A stretch of 64,000 nt of DNA, from contig NZ_JAAITA010000003.1 of assembly GCF_013304445.1 (NCBI RefSeq), positions 124,001 through 188,000 of the forward strand, read 5' to 3'. The DNA comes from Blautia hansenii (GTDB taxonomy: Bacteria > Bacillota > Clostridia > Lachnospirales > Lachnospiraceae). Positions within the stretch are counted from its first letter, which is position 1. Each line of letters starts with the position of its first letter. Of the stretch, positions 45,145 to 54,467 are shown piece by piece. A program made the position numbers and the translations under genes. Under the pieces are notes generated by a model. That model had not been told where the DNA came from. It did no database searches and saw nothing but the letters and a program-made list of their open reading frames with translations.

Positions 45145-46063
45145 ATGGCAACCACAAGAATCATGCCGCTTCATGTCGGCAAAGGCCGCACAGAAAGTCG
45201 GGCAATCAGTGACATCATCGACTATGTGGCCAACCCACAAAAAACAGATAACGGCAGGCTTATCACCGGTTATGCGTGTGACAGCCGAACTGCTGATGCA
45301 GAGTTTCTTCTGGCAAAGCGGCAGTATATTGCCGCTACCGGACGAGTGCGCGGTGCTGGCTGGGAAAAAGCAGCATACCTCACGAAAGAAAATGGTCGCA
45401 CATACAGAGCCGCCGAAGGTCAACTTGCTGGTGGATATTCAGGCAAAATTGCAGGCAGGAAAAAGTGCTGGTTATGCTCGTTGGGCCAAAGTTTTCAATC
45501 TGAAGCAAATGGCGCAGACCATGAATTACCTGTCGGAGCATAACTTGCTGGAGTACGCGGTTTTGGAAGAAAAGGCTGCGGCTGCTACGGTACATCACAA
45601 TGAGGTTTCAGCGCAGATCAAAGCTGCTGAAAAAAGCATGGCAGAGATTGCCGTTTTGCGTACCCATATCGTAAATTATACCAAGACCTGTGAGGTTTAT
45701 GTGGCATACCGCAAGGCAGGCTACTCTAAGAAATTCCGGGAGGAACATGAGGAAAAAATTCTGCTCCACCAGGCTGCCAAGAATGCCTTTGATAAGATGG
45801 GCGTCAAGAAACTGCCCAAGGTCAAAGAGTTGCAGACGGAGTATGCGAAATTGCTGGAAGAAAAGAAAAAAATCTATGCCGAGTACCGGCGTTCCCGCGA
45901 GGAAATGCGGGAGCTTTTAACGGCAAAGGCCAATGTGGCTCGGGTACGGAAAATGGAGGTAGAACAGGATGTTGAAAAAGACCACGGTCAGCTGGTCCTG
46001 TTCAAAAGCGTTCGCAGAACGCGCAGCCACAGAATGAAATTCTGTGTTCAAAGGGGCTTGTAG
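45145..46063 (+). pseudogene. MobP-type relaxase with internal deletion and frameshift
   Basis: The N-terminal part (MATTRIMPLHVGKGRTESRAISDIIDYVANPQKTDNGRLITGY...AEFLLAKRQY) is a relaxase start but stops in nonsense by 45543. From about 45400 another frame gives the C-terminal coiled half (LLVDIQAKLQAGKSAGYARWAKVFNLKQMAQT... to QLVLFKSV). The catalytic core, including the HUH histidines, is deleted between. Not functional for transfer. Confidence 0.8.
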
Positions 46064-46230
46064 GCGCTACCCCTTTTTACCCGAAAATGAAAGGAGCCAG
46101 TGAGGAAACAGTCAAATTTCACTCACCTTAAGTATATTCTATCGTGCCGATTTGCACAAAGGAATAACCTTATTATGCCGGTTGATAGGATTGATTATGC
46201 TGATTTTTTGAGGATGATATTTCTACACAC

Positions 46231-46259
46231 TTGTATTGTTCGAGAAAGGGAACTATAAT
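46231..46259 (+). promoter_or_regulatory. promoter of the element B resistance-type operon
   Basis: TTGTAT (46231-46236), 17-bp spacer, TATAAT (46254-46259), 20 bases before the HTH gene start. Confidence 0.7.
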
Positions 46260-46279
46260 ACATCCTGTGGAGGTGCGAA

Positions 46280-46468
46280 ATGGATTATATGACATTGAAA
46301 GAGGCCGCCGAAAAATGGGGCGTGACATCTCGTAGGGTAAATTATTATTGCTCTGGTGGGCGTATCCCCGGCGCTGTGAAGATGGCTGGCGTCTGGCTGA
46401 TTCCTAAAACTGCGGAGAAGCCGATTGATGGTCGGACAAAACAAGGAAAGGAGCAAAAGCATGAGTAA
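46280..46468 (+). CDS. small MerR/excisionase-like HTH protein
   Basis: 62 residues, one helix-turn-helix of the Xis/MerR type (MTLKEAAEKWGVTSRRVNYYCSGGRIPGAVKMAGVWLIP). Overlaps the start of the regulator gene by a few bases and shares its promoter. Could regulate the operon or be a former excisionase. Confidence 0.75.
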   Translation: MDYMTLKEAAEKWGVTSRRVNYYCSGGRIPGAVKMAGVWLIPKTAEKPIDGRTKQGKEQKHE

Positions 46469-47147
46469 CATATTACTTCTTGAAGATGATCTGAGCCTGA
46501 TTAACGGGCTTTCTTTTGCGTTCAAAAAACAGGGATTTGAATTAGTTGTTGCCAGAACTCTCAAAGAAGCAGATAGTTTGTGGACGGATGGAAAATACGA
46601 TTTGCTGGTGCTTGATGTATCCCTGCCAGATGGCACCGGATTTGAATTTTGCAAAAAAGTGCGGCAAGTTTCCAAAGTTCCCATCATTTTTTTGACAGCG
46701 GCAGATGAAGAAATGAACATTATCATGGGATTGGACATTGGCGGAGATGATTATATTACAAAACCGTTTAAGCTGGGAGTGTTAGTATCCAGAGTAAATG
46801 CGCTGCTTCGTCGGGCAAAAGATTTCAGCTCCGCAGATACACAGCTGGAATCCAACGGAATGAAAGTGCTTTTGCTGCAAGGGCAGGTGTTTAAGAATGA
46901 AAAGCTATTGGATTTGACTGCCGCAGAATATAAGCTGCTATGTCTGTTTATGAGAAACCCGAACATGGTACTTACCAAAGAACAAATTTTAGATAAGCTA
47001 TGGGACTGTGATGGGAATTATATTGACAGCAGTACCCTTACCGTATATATGAGGCGGCTGCGTATAAAGATCGAGGATAATCCGAGTGAACCGCAAATGC
47101 TCCTGACAGTTCGGGGAATGGGGTACAAATGGAATGTGACCCGGTGA
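46461..47147 (+). CDS. OmpR-family response regulator of element B
   Basis: 228 residues from the ATG at 46461 (AAAGGAG upstream). Receiver LLEDDLSL, Asp in LLVLDVSLPDG, Lys in YITKPFKLG; winged helix LTAAEYKLLCLFMRNPNMVLTKEQILDKLWD. BceR/VanR-like. Partner of the kinase that follows. Confidence 0.9.
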   Translation: MSNILLLEDDLSLINGLSFAFKKQGFELVVARTLKEADSLWTDGKYDLLVLDVSLPDGTGFEFCKKVRQVSKVPIIFLTAADEEMNIIMGLDIGGDDYITKPFKLGVLVSRVNALLRRAKDFSSADTQLESNGMKVLLLQGQVFKNEKLLDLTAAEYKLLCLFMRNPNMVLTKEQILDKLWDCDGNYIDSSTLTVYMRRLRIKIEDNPSEPQMLLTVRGMGYKWNVTR

Positions 47148-47155
47148 GGTGGCCT

Positions 47156-48193
47156 ATGAAAATATTTGCAAACAAAGAAATCAAAAAATTGTCTTTTGCA
47201 GTATCCGTTATTTGGGTAGCCTCCCTTCTGTTGACACAAGGGTTCTTATGGTTGTTCTATCAGCGGTTTTCTTTGTTCCTATTGCTAGTTTTCGTATTGG
47301 CAGGAGGAGCGATATTGGCGGTGGGTTGTTCTTATTTCAAAAAGCAAAATCAAGTCATGGAACAGGCAGTATCACAGATTCATGCGTATCTTGACGGCAA
47401 TCACAATGCCCGTATTGAATGTGATGATGAGGGCGAACTATATCGGTTGTTTCATACCGTTAATTCTCTGGCGGCTGTCTTAAATGCTCACGCAGATAAC
47501 GAACTCCGGGAAAAGGAGTTTTTGAAAAATACAATCTCGGATATTTCCCACCAACTGAAAACACCGCTGGCTGCTTTGAATATTTATAATGGTCTGCTTC
47601 AGGACGGGGATATGGAATTGAGTGCGGTAAAAGAATTTGCTGATTTATCCGAACAGGAACTTGACCGCATTGAAACGCTGGTGCAAAACCTGCTCAAGAT
47701 TACAAAACTGGATGCCGGTGCCATTGTGTTGGAAAAGACCACAGAGAATGTGGCGGATATGATGCGGGATATTGAACTGCATTTTGCATATAGAGCCAGA
47801 CAGGAAAAGAAGAAAATCATTCTGTCTGGCTCGGATCATCTTTCTCTTTTCTGTGATCGTGATTGGCTGTCTGAGGCAATCGACAATATTGTGAAAAATG
47901 CGTTTGACCATACGGAAAGTGGTGCTGTCATTGGCATTACATGGAAGGCGTTGCCATCAGGTGTTCAAATTGTGGTAAAGGACAATGGATGTGGCATCCA
48001 CCCGGAAGATATACACCATATTTTCAAACGGTTTTATCGCAGCCGTTTTTCAAAAGATACACAGGGTATCGGTCTGGGCCTTCCACTTGCGAAAGCAGTA
48101 ATTGAAGCACATGGAGGAGCAATCGAGGTAGACAGTGAGTTGGGCAGAGGGACAAGTTTCACGATAAATTTTCTGATTCCTACAAAATTGTAG
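47156..48193 (+). CDS. sensor histidine kinase of element B
   Basis: 345 residues from the ATG at 47156 (AGGTGG upstream). Two membrane helices in the first 70 residues with almost no extracellular loop, as in intramembrane-sensing BceS kinases. HisKA with His in SDISHQLKTPLAAL, N box NIVKNAFDH, G boxes DNGCGI and TQGIGLGL. Probably sensed together with its ABC transporter, as in Bce modules. Confidence 0.9.
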   Translation: MKIFANKEIKKLSFAVSVIWVASLLLTQGFLWLFYQRFSLFLLLVFVLAGGAILAVGCSYFKKQNQVMEQAVSQIHAYLDGNHNARIECDDEGELYRLFHTVNSLAAVLNAHADNELREKEFLKNTISDISHQLKTPLAALNIYNGLLQDGDMELSAVKEFADLSEQELDRIETLVQNLLKITKLDAGAIVLEKTTENVADMMRDIELHFAYRARQEKKKIILSGSDHLSLFCDRDWLSEAIDNIVKNAFDHTESGAVIGITWKALPSGVQIVVKDNGCGIHPEDIHHIFKRFYRSRFSKDTQGIGLGLPLAKAVIEAHGGAIEVDSELGRGTSFTINFLIPTKL

Positions 48194-48302
48194 GCTGATT
48201 GTAGGGTTACAGTAATATTTCAGTGCTATTCTTTCAATCGCAGACAGGAAAGGAAGCCTACCTGTCTGCATCGCAAGAACATAAGAAAGAGGTGTTTGCA
48301 CT

Positions 48303-48986
48303 ATGAATTTATTAGAGGTCAAGAATATTTGTAAGATCTATGGCAGCGGTGAAACCGCTGTAAAGGCGCTGAGAGATGTCAGCTTTTCTGTTCCCAAAGG
48401 AGAATATGTGGCAATCGTTGGAGAATCCGGCTCCGGTAAAAGCACACTGCTGAATATGATCGGTGCTTTGGATCTGCCGACTTCGGGAAAGGTGCTAATT
48501 GATGGCAAGGACATTTTTTCCATGAATGACCGAAAACTGACGGTATTCCGCCGCAGGAATATCGGCTTTATCTTCCAGGCGTTTAATCTGATTCCGGAGC
48601 TGACGGTGGAACAGAATATGATTTTTCCGCTGTTGCTGGATTATCAAAAGCCGGACAAGAGAGATTTGGAGGAACTGCTGACGGTTTTGAATTTGAAAGA
48701 TCGTCGTAATCATTTACCCAGTCAGCTTTCCGGCGGTCAACAACAGAGAGTGGCGATTGGCCGCGCATTGATTACCCGTCCTTCTCTGATTCTGGCAGAT
48801 GAGCCAACAGGAAATTTGGATTCACAAAACAGCAGTGAGGTCATAGCATTGCTCAAAGAAACATCAAAAAGATACGAGCAGACCATCATTATGATTACCC
48901 ACAACCGCAGTATTGCGCAAACGGCAGACCGGGTATTACAGGTATCGGATGGCACTTTGACTGATTTTGGGAGGTGCCGTGAATGA
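48303..48986 (+). CDS. MacB/BceA-like ABC ATPase of element B
   Basis: 227 residues. Walker A GESGSGKST, signature LSGGQQQRVAIGRAL, Walker B LILADEPTGNLDSQN. The LolD/MacB/BceA subfamily pairs with a large FtsX-fold permease, here the next gene, overlapping by 4 bases. Confidence 0.93.
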   Translation: MNLLEVKNICKIYGSGETAVKALRDVSFSVPKGEYVAIVGESGSGKSTLLNMIGALDLPTSGKVLIDGKDIFSMNDRKLTVFRRRNIGFIFQAFNLIPELTVEQNMIFPLLLDYQKPDKRDLEELLTVLNLKDRRNHLPSQLSGGQQQRVAIGRALITRPSLILADEPTGNLDSQNSSEVIALLKETSKRYEQTIIMITHNRSIAQTADRVLQVSDGTLTDFGRCRE

Positions 48987-51316
48987 AAAGCTATCTTAGT
49001 CTCATTCCGATTTCTGCAAAGGTACGCAAGCGGCAAAATCGTATGACTGTCTTGTGTATTATCATTTCGGTGTTTCTTGTCACAGCTATTTTCAGTGTTG
49101 CTGACATGATGATACGAACAGAAAGCGATTTTATGATAAGTAATCACGGAAACTGGCACATTGCAATAAAAAATATTTCACAGAACAATGCGAATGAAAT
49201 CAGTAATCGTTCAGATGTTACAGCAGTTGGTGTAGCCTCTCAATTTAATTTTGAAGGAGAACAACCGTACCGAGTCAACGAAAAACGAACTGTTTTGTAT
49301 GGCACCGATGAAGTCTATATTACTCAGATTTCAAATGGAATTGTAGAAGGAACATTTCCGGCGAACGATGAGGAAGTTATGCTTACACCTAATTCTGTAA
49401 CTGCTTTAGGAGTACAGCTTGGGGATAGCGTAACCTTGCATACCCCTGCTGGAGATCGGACATTTACAATCTCCGGCTTTGGTACAGATGATGAAAGCTA
49501 TTATAGCAATCAGACTTACTTGATAGGCTCTTATCTGACGCAAAGTGCATTTACTTCTGTTATGGCACAAAACGGAGTAACAAACAATGAGTTGACCTAT
49601 TATGTGCAGTTTGAAAGTGCAGCGAAAGCGGCAAATGCAATAACAGAACTACAGACACAGTATCAATTATCCGATGGGAGTATTTCTGAAAATACCGGCG
49701 TTATGGGCATGGCTGGGCAAAGCAACAATACAGCGATGCAGAGTATGTACGGATTGGCAGCAATTCTATTTGCTTTAGTGTTGCTGGCAGGAATATTGAT
49801 GATTTCTGGCAGTATGAATAGCATCATTGCGCAACGAACTCAATTTTTTGGAATGTTGCGTTGCATTGGTGCAAGTCGTCAACAAATTATCCGTTTTGTC
49901 TGTTTGGAGGCATTGAACTGGTGTAAAACCGCGGTACCTATTGGAGTGGTTTTTGGAACAATAATTAGTTGGATTATTTGTGCCACACTTCATTATGGAA
50001 TTGGTGGAGAATTTTCTACAACGCCAGTCTTTCAGATCAGCCCTGTTGGACTTATCAGTGGCGTAGTTGTTGGAGTGGTAACAGTATTTTTAGCAGCACA
50101 ATCCCCAGCAAAGCGGGCTGCTAAAGTTTCACCCATATCTGCGGTTTCTGGCAATGTAGGTAATAAATCTTCTGTTAAACACGCTATCAAGTTTAGCCTA
50201 GGAAAAATTGATAATTCACTTGGCATACATCATGCGGTTGAAAAAAAGAAAAACTGGTTTCTGATGACGGCTTCCTTTGCACTGACTATTATATTGGTTT
50301 TTTCTTTTTCTGTAATTTTAGATTTTGCAAAGCAACTTGTTCCATCGTTAAGTGTCACATCAGCCGATATATCATTATCCAGTTATGCAAATAAAATGGA
50401 TATTGAGCGCAGCTTGGTCGATGAAATCAAAAAAATAGATGGGGTTGCAAATGCTTATGGAAGTAGCTATGTAGAAAACATTCCTGCAACATCTTCAAGG
50501 GCAGGAATAGACCATATCAATATTGTTTCTTATGATGATACACTTCTGGATTACTCAAAAGGTAGTATTGCGCAGGGAGCATTAGATGCAGTTTACGGGG
50601 ACAGTAATAAAGTGGCAACCGTATTTAATAGAAACAATTCCTTGCGCATCGGTGATACCATCCAGTTTGCAGGTGAAGAAGTCGAGATTACCTGCGCTCT
50701 GTCACAAGGGCTATTCGGAGATGATTTGATTATTATTTGTTCGCAGGAAACATTTGACCGTATCATGGGCGATACAAAGTATGGTCTTATTGGAATTCAG
50801 TTAGATTCAAACGCAACTGAAGAAACGATAGTAGAAATTAGAAGCCTTGAAAACGATGATATTATCATTACAGATCAGCGTGAAGGCAATAGACAAAATA
50901 ATGCGACCTATTGGGCTGCACGAATTGTTTGTTATGGTTTTTTAGCTATTATCGGAGTTATCTCGCTGTTTAATATCGTCAATAGCATCTCTATGAGTGT
51001 ATCTGCGCGGATTAAGCAGTATGGTGCAATGCGAGCTGTTGGTATGGATAATAGGCAGCTTAAACGAATGATTTCTGCGGAAGCGTACACCTATGCAATT
51101 TCTGGTTTGATGGTTGGATGTGGCATTGGACTTCCTCTTAGCCGATTTTTATATAATCGCCTAATTACACATTATTTTGGAATTGAGTGGAGATTTCCTA
51201 TCCTATGGTTTGGAATTGTCGTTGCCTTTATCTTTATAGCTGCTATTGTGTCTGTCTATGCTCCTGCAAAGAGAATTCGCAATATGCCAATTACTGCAAC
51301 CATCAATGAATTATAG
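48983..51316 (+). CDS. large FtsX-fold ABC permease of element B
   Basis: 777 residues with a helix near 25-45, a long extracellular domain (about 60-250), three helices around 255-370, one near 430-450, a second large extracellular domain (about 460-645), and three final helices (about 646-670, 700-735, 739-765). The duplicated MacB_PCD/FtsX layout is typical of antimicrobial-peptide or macrolide-type resistance transporters on Clostridial elements. Substrate unknown. Intact, unlike the transfer genes around it. Confidence 0.88.
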   Translation: MKSYLSLIPISAKVRKRQNRMTVLCIIISVFLVTAIFSVADMMIRTESDFMISNHGNWHIAIKNISQNNANEISNRSDVTAVGVASQFNFEGEQPYRVNEKRTVLYGTDEVYITQISNGIVEGTFPANDEEVMLTPNSVTALGVQLGDSVTLHTPAGDRTFTISGFGTDDESYYSNQTYLIGSYLTQSAFTSVMAQNGVTNNELTYYVQFESAAKAANAITELQTQYQLSDGSISENTGVMGMAGQSNNTAMQSMYGLAAILFALVLLAGILMISGSMNSIIAQRTQFFGMLRCIGASRQQIIRFVCLEALNWCKTAVPIGVVFGTIISWIICATLHYGIGGEFSTTPVFQISPVGLISGVVVGVVTVFLAAQSPAKRAAKVSPISAVSGNVGNKSSVKHAIKFSLGKIDNSLGIHHAVEKKKNWFLMTASFALTIILVFSFSVILDFAKQLVPSLSVTSADISLSSYANKMDIERSLVDEIKKIDGVANAYGSSYVENIPATSSRAGIDHINIVSYDDTLLDYSKGSIAQGALDAVYGDSNKVATVFNRNNSLRIGDTIQFAGEEVEITCALSQGLFGDDLIIICSQETFDRIMGDTKYGLIGIQLDSNATEETIVEIRSLENDDIIITDQREGNRQNNATYWAARIVCYGFLAIIGVISLFNIVNSISMSVSARIKQYGAMRAVGMDNRQLKRMISAEAYTYAISGLMVGCGIGLPLSRFLYNRLITHYFGIEWRFPILWFGIVVAFIFIAAIVSVYAPAKRIRNMPITATINEL

Positions 51317-51614
51317 TTTTATGTTTTAATCTGCCGCACGACGGCAAAAGAAAAAAAGCCGTCGTAAAGCAGAAACCCGACGACCCTCATGCAATCAGCA
51401 GGGGCGGCATTTTAGGAGGATGCTATATCGGCATTATCAAGCCTTGTAAACCAGTATAATCATAGGTTTTCTTGTCGCGCCAGTATCCCTTTGTGGGGAG
51501 CTGGAGTTTTTGCTTGCCGTTTTTTAGATAGACGAGCGGTTTGTTACCGCTGCCGTTCCCCGCCTTCGTTTGGTTCACCCGTCAACTGCCCGTGAATCGA
51601 AATGGAGGTACATA
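51317..51614 (+). other. element B spacer with hairpins
   Basis: 298 bases without a gene. GCCGCACGACGGC and GCCGTCGT..ACGAC form overlapping hairpins close after the permease stop and may end that operon. The right half leads to the ribosome site of the next gene. Confidence 0.45.
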
Positions 51615-51974
51615 ATGAAGAAAGTCAATCTTAGGGACTTATATCCCGATGTTTATAAAACCGATTACTTTGTAGAAGTAACAGAAGATGTGCTGGAGAC
51701 AATCCGAGCCTCTGAGCGTGCGGAAGCTGCTTATGACCGGAGGATGTATCGCTATAAGGCGTACTACTCCCTGGATTGCGACAATGGCATTGAAAATGCA
51801 ATCTTGCTGAAGCCCGCAACGCCGGAAATGCTTCTGGAGGAAAAGCAGCTGTGGGAGCAGATCTATGCCCGGTATTACTTAGGTATGCGCGTGAGCGAGA
51901 TCGCCGCAGCAGAGAGTGTAGATCCAAGCCGTGTCTGTGACAGTATCCGGCGCGAGGACTGCACGGGGGCTTAA
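51615..51974 (+). CDS. sigma-like helix-turn-helix protein of element B, perhaps truncated
   Basis: 119 residues from the ATG at 51615 (ATGGAGGT upstream). MKKVNLRDLYPDVYKTDYFVEVTEDV and the HTH-like YLGMRVSEIAAAESVDPSRVCDSIRR match the small region-4-like regulators of Tn916-type elements. The last residues (EDCTGA) depart from the usual basic end, and the +1 frame stays open, so a frameshift near 51950 is possible. Confidence 0.7.
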   Translation: MKKVNLRDLYPDVYKTDYFVEVTEDVLETIRASERAEAAYDRRMYRYKAYYSLDCDNGIENAILLKPATPEMLLEEKQLWEQIYARYYLGMRVSEIAAAESVDPSRVCDSIRREDCTGA

Positions 51975-52125
51975 AGATACTTCTTCACGGCCGCCTAAAG
52001 ACTTGGGGGGAATCCTGCGGCGCACAAGTAAAACGACGCTGCGGAGTTATGACAACCGCGCTAGCGTATTCATGTGATTTTGAAAGCACGATGATAACCT
52101 TGACAGATTGGAGGGAATATGGTCT

Positions 52126-52356
52126 ATGGAAAAACTCATTACACGAAAAGAAGCTGCTGAAATCTTAGGAATCAGCATCGCAACGCTGGATGCCGCCCGT
52201 AACAACGGCTTGATTTCTTATGTGCAGTATGTTCAGAATGACTGTGTGTATTTTACTGCGGCAGGTCTCCAGGAGTATATCGCAAAATGTACGCACAGGG
52301 CAAAGCCTGCTGAGAGAAGCGAAAGAAAACTCCATATCAGATTATGTGATTGCTGA
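52126..52356 (+). pseudogene. excisionase-like HTH gene joined to integrase remnant
   Basis: Starts MEKLITRKEAAEILGISIATLDAARNNG, a Xis-type helix-turn-helix, and runs to YIAKCTHRAKPAERS at about 52315, after which it enters integrase DNA in the wrong frame and stops. A deletion has removed the end of xis and the first two thirds of int. Confidence 0.72.
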
Positions 52357-52735
52357 CAGTAAAGGAAAACCGTTAGCTGCTTCACAATTTCAAAGGGTAT
52401 GGCAGTATGTAGTTGTCCGATCCACTAAGCCACGGAATTACTATAAGTATGTAAATGGGGAGAGTATCAAATATACGGTTACTCCAACGCTGGGCATGAC
52501 CCAGAAGAATCAACCCAAAATCAAATATACTCTGGACTTTGATGTGATACCACATCAGCTACGGCACACTTACATCACCAATCTTCTCTATGCAGGAGTG
52601 GACCCTAAGACGGTTCAGTACCTTGCAGGACGTGAAAACAGTAAAACAACTATGGACATCTACGCAAAGGTAAAGTACAATAAACCTGAAGAACTTTTTG
52701 GTGTAGTGAATCAGGCGTTTATACATGATAAATAA
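52318..52735 (+). pseudogene. C-terminal third of a tyrosine recombinase
   Basis: Only the end of the catalytic domain remains: HQLRHTYITNLLYAGVDPKTVQYLAGRENSKTTMDIYAK holds the HxxR, the second His position (here Ala-Gly-Arg) and the Tyr nucleophile of Tn916-type integrases. No start codon or N-terminal domains. The recombinase that brought element B to rpsI, now dead. Confidence 0.82.
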
Positions 52736-52820
52736 TATATTTGAAATTCCAGTTTGGCCTATCAAGTTTTAAACAGGAATTGTCGCACACAGTATCTTGG
52801 TACGGATATGAGGGATGGAT

Positions 52821-53888
52821 ATGGATAAATTAATAGAAGTGGATGCTCAATATAGAGAGTGGATTTCCGAAGTGAGTAAACGCTTTCATCAAAGCCAGAT
52901 TAAGGCTGCGGTGAAAGTGAATGATGAGATGCTTCGATTTTACTGGCAGTTAGGAAAAGAACTTCATGATAGAAAAGATACGTTCTCTTATGGACAGAGC
53001 TTTTACAAAACAATCAGTCGTGATCTGCGTAGGGAACTGCCGGATGTAAAGTCATTTTCGGAGACAAACTTACGATATATGCAGAAATTTGCAGAACTAT
53101 ATAGCGAAGTTTCAAATTTTCCCCAACTTGGGGAAGATTTCAGAAACGAAGAAATTGAGCCGCTTTTTGCAATTCCGTGGGGACATCATAAGATTATTAT
53201 TGATAAGTGTAATGGAAATCCGAAAAAAGCAGTGTTCTTTGTAAATCAAGTGATTCAAAATAATTGGTCGCGCGCCGTATTGCTGAATTTTTTAGATACA
53301 GATCTTTATGAGCGGCAGGGAAAGGCAATCACAAATTTTAATCTGACACTTCCGGCCATACAGAGCGATTTGGCACAGGAAATCACAAAAGACCCATATA
53401 AGTTTGATTTCATTACCTTGACCCAAAGCTATAACGAAAAGGAACTGAAGGATGCACTGATGGATAATATTCAGAAGTTTCTTTTGGAACTGGGTAATGG
53501 ATTTGCTTTTGTGGGACGGGAATATCGAATTGAAATTGGTTCAACAGAGAACTTCATTGATATGTTGTTTTACCATATTCGCCTACATTGCTATGTAGTA
53601 GTTGAGGTAAAGGTCACGGAATTTGAATCATCCTATGCTGGCCAGCTGGGAACCTATGTAGTGGCGGTTAATCATCAGCTAAAAACAGAGAAAGATGAAC
53701 CGACGCTTGGCTTGTTAGTGTGTAAATCCAAGGATGATATAAAAGCACAGTACGCACTGGAAGCAAGCAGTCAGCCTCTGGGCGTGTCAGCATATGAATT
53801 GTCAAAACTGATACCGGAGAATTTTAAAGGTTCGTTGCCTTCGATTGATGAGATTGAAAGTGAACTGCGGAAAGATACGGAAGGCTGA
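52821..53888 (+). CDS. DUF1016 (YhcG-type) PDDEXK nuclease-family protein, intact
   Basis: 355 residues from the ATG at 52821 (GAGGG six bases upstream; the ATG at 52815 is too close). N-terminal helical domain FHQSQIKAAVKVNDEMLRFYWQLGKEL, then IPWGHHKIIIDKC, NNWSRAVLLNFL, and nuclease domain FLLELGNGFAFVGREYR, FIDMLFYH, VVVEVKVTEF, GQLGTYV. Family members are suspected endonucleases in mobile and defence loci. Only full-length copy of three in this region. Confidence 0.87.
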   Translation: MDKLIEVDAQYREWISEVSKRFHQSQIKAAVKVNDEMLRFYWQLGKELHDRKDTFSYGQSFYKTISRDLRRELPDVKSFSETNLRYMQKFAELYSEVSNFPQLGEDFRNEEIEPLFAIPWGHHKIIIDKCNGNPKKAVFFVNQVIQNNWSRAVLLNFLDTDLYERQGKAITNFNLTLPAIQSDLAQEITKDPYKFDFITLTQSYNEKELKDALMDNIQKFLLELGNGFAFVGREYRIEIGSTENFIDMLFYHIRLHCYVVVEVKVTEFESSYAGQLGTYVVAVNHQLKTEKDEPTLGLLVCKSKDDIKAQYALEASSQPLGVSAYELSKLIPENFKGSLPSIDEIESELRKDTEG

Positions 53889-54016
53889 CAATAAAGGTGC
53901 CTAGCTATTCATAAAGAATCGGAACAATTTTGGTGGTTCGCACACCGGATAACTGAGAAGCAGAAAGCCGGAAAAGCCCGGAATGTCAAGGAAAAACAGC
54001 TCAAAAACTCGCGCAA

Positions 54017-54065
54017 TACGGTCTCAAGGTAGCTTGTCGTGCGCTTCAGTTCAGCAAACGATAAT
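54017..54065 (+). repeat. divergent copy of the rpsI 3' end, right end of element B
   Basis: 49 bases aligned to 30247-30295 with 43 identities. Four of six changes are C in rpsI to T here. It still reads YGLKVACRALQFSKR then stop, so it looks like the tail of rpsI from another host carried on the element. Confidence 0.8.
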
Positions 54066-54136
54066 CATACGTTTCAGAATGTACAATTTCAAAAAGAATT
54101 TCAACCTCTCAGGATTTCGGTCTTGGGAGGTTTTTT
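54056..54136 (+). repeat. type 2 flank, first copy, with terminator
   Basis: Closely matches 55765-55846. Ends in an rpsI-terminator-like hairpin (AACCTCTCAGGA...TCTTGGGAGGTT then T6). Confidence 0.65.
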
Positions 54137-54183
54137 GTATGTATTTTAAACAAAGATAGTGGTATAATCTATATAGTTCTAGC

Positions 54184-54412
54184 TTGTTATTATTGCAACA
54201 GATTTTCTTGGGTGCAGGAAAATCATTAAATGAACAATATGAATTTGTGTCCGCATTGCTGACACAAATTAGTTGGACGAATCATTTGACAATTATGTCA
54301 AAAGCAAAAACTGTAGAAGAAAAACATTTTTATCTAACTCTTTGCATAAAAGAATCCTATTCTGACAGATCGGATAAAAGGATTGAAAGATAATCCATTT
54401 TTAGATTCGTAC
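54184..54412 (+). pseudogene. DUF1016 fragment
   Basis: GAGKSLNEQYEFVSALLTQISWTNHLTIMSKAKTVEEKHFYLTLCIKESYS matches the middle of the DUF1016 N-terminal domain. After ESYS the reading is lost, and a few residues further (DNPFLDSYIIEFLE) in another frame match the later DUF1016 segment. Both ends and the nuclease domain are deleted. Confidence 0.7.
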
Positions 54413-54467
54413 ATCATAGAATTTCTTGAATAGGAAAGAACTGTAATAAGTGATTGGAGGGAAAGTT

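Larger units (their letters stand above)
42650..54065. mobile_element. element B: decayed integrative conjugative element, about 11.4 kb
   Basis: Begins at the type 1 flank and ends at a divergent 49-base copy of the rpsI end (54017-54065). Contains truncated ParA, a broken relaxase, a sigma-like gene, an excisionase-like gene joined to the last third of an integrase, and an intact regulator-kinase-ABC cargo. Conjugation genes beyond the relaxase are missing. It can no longer transfer on its own. Confidence 0.7.
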
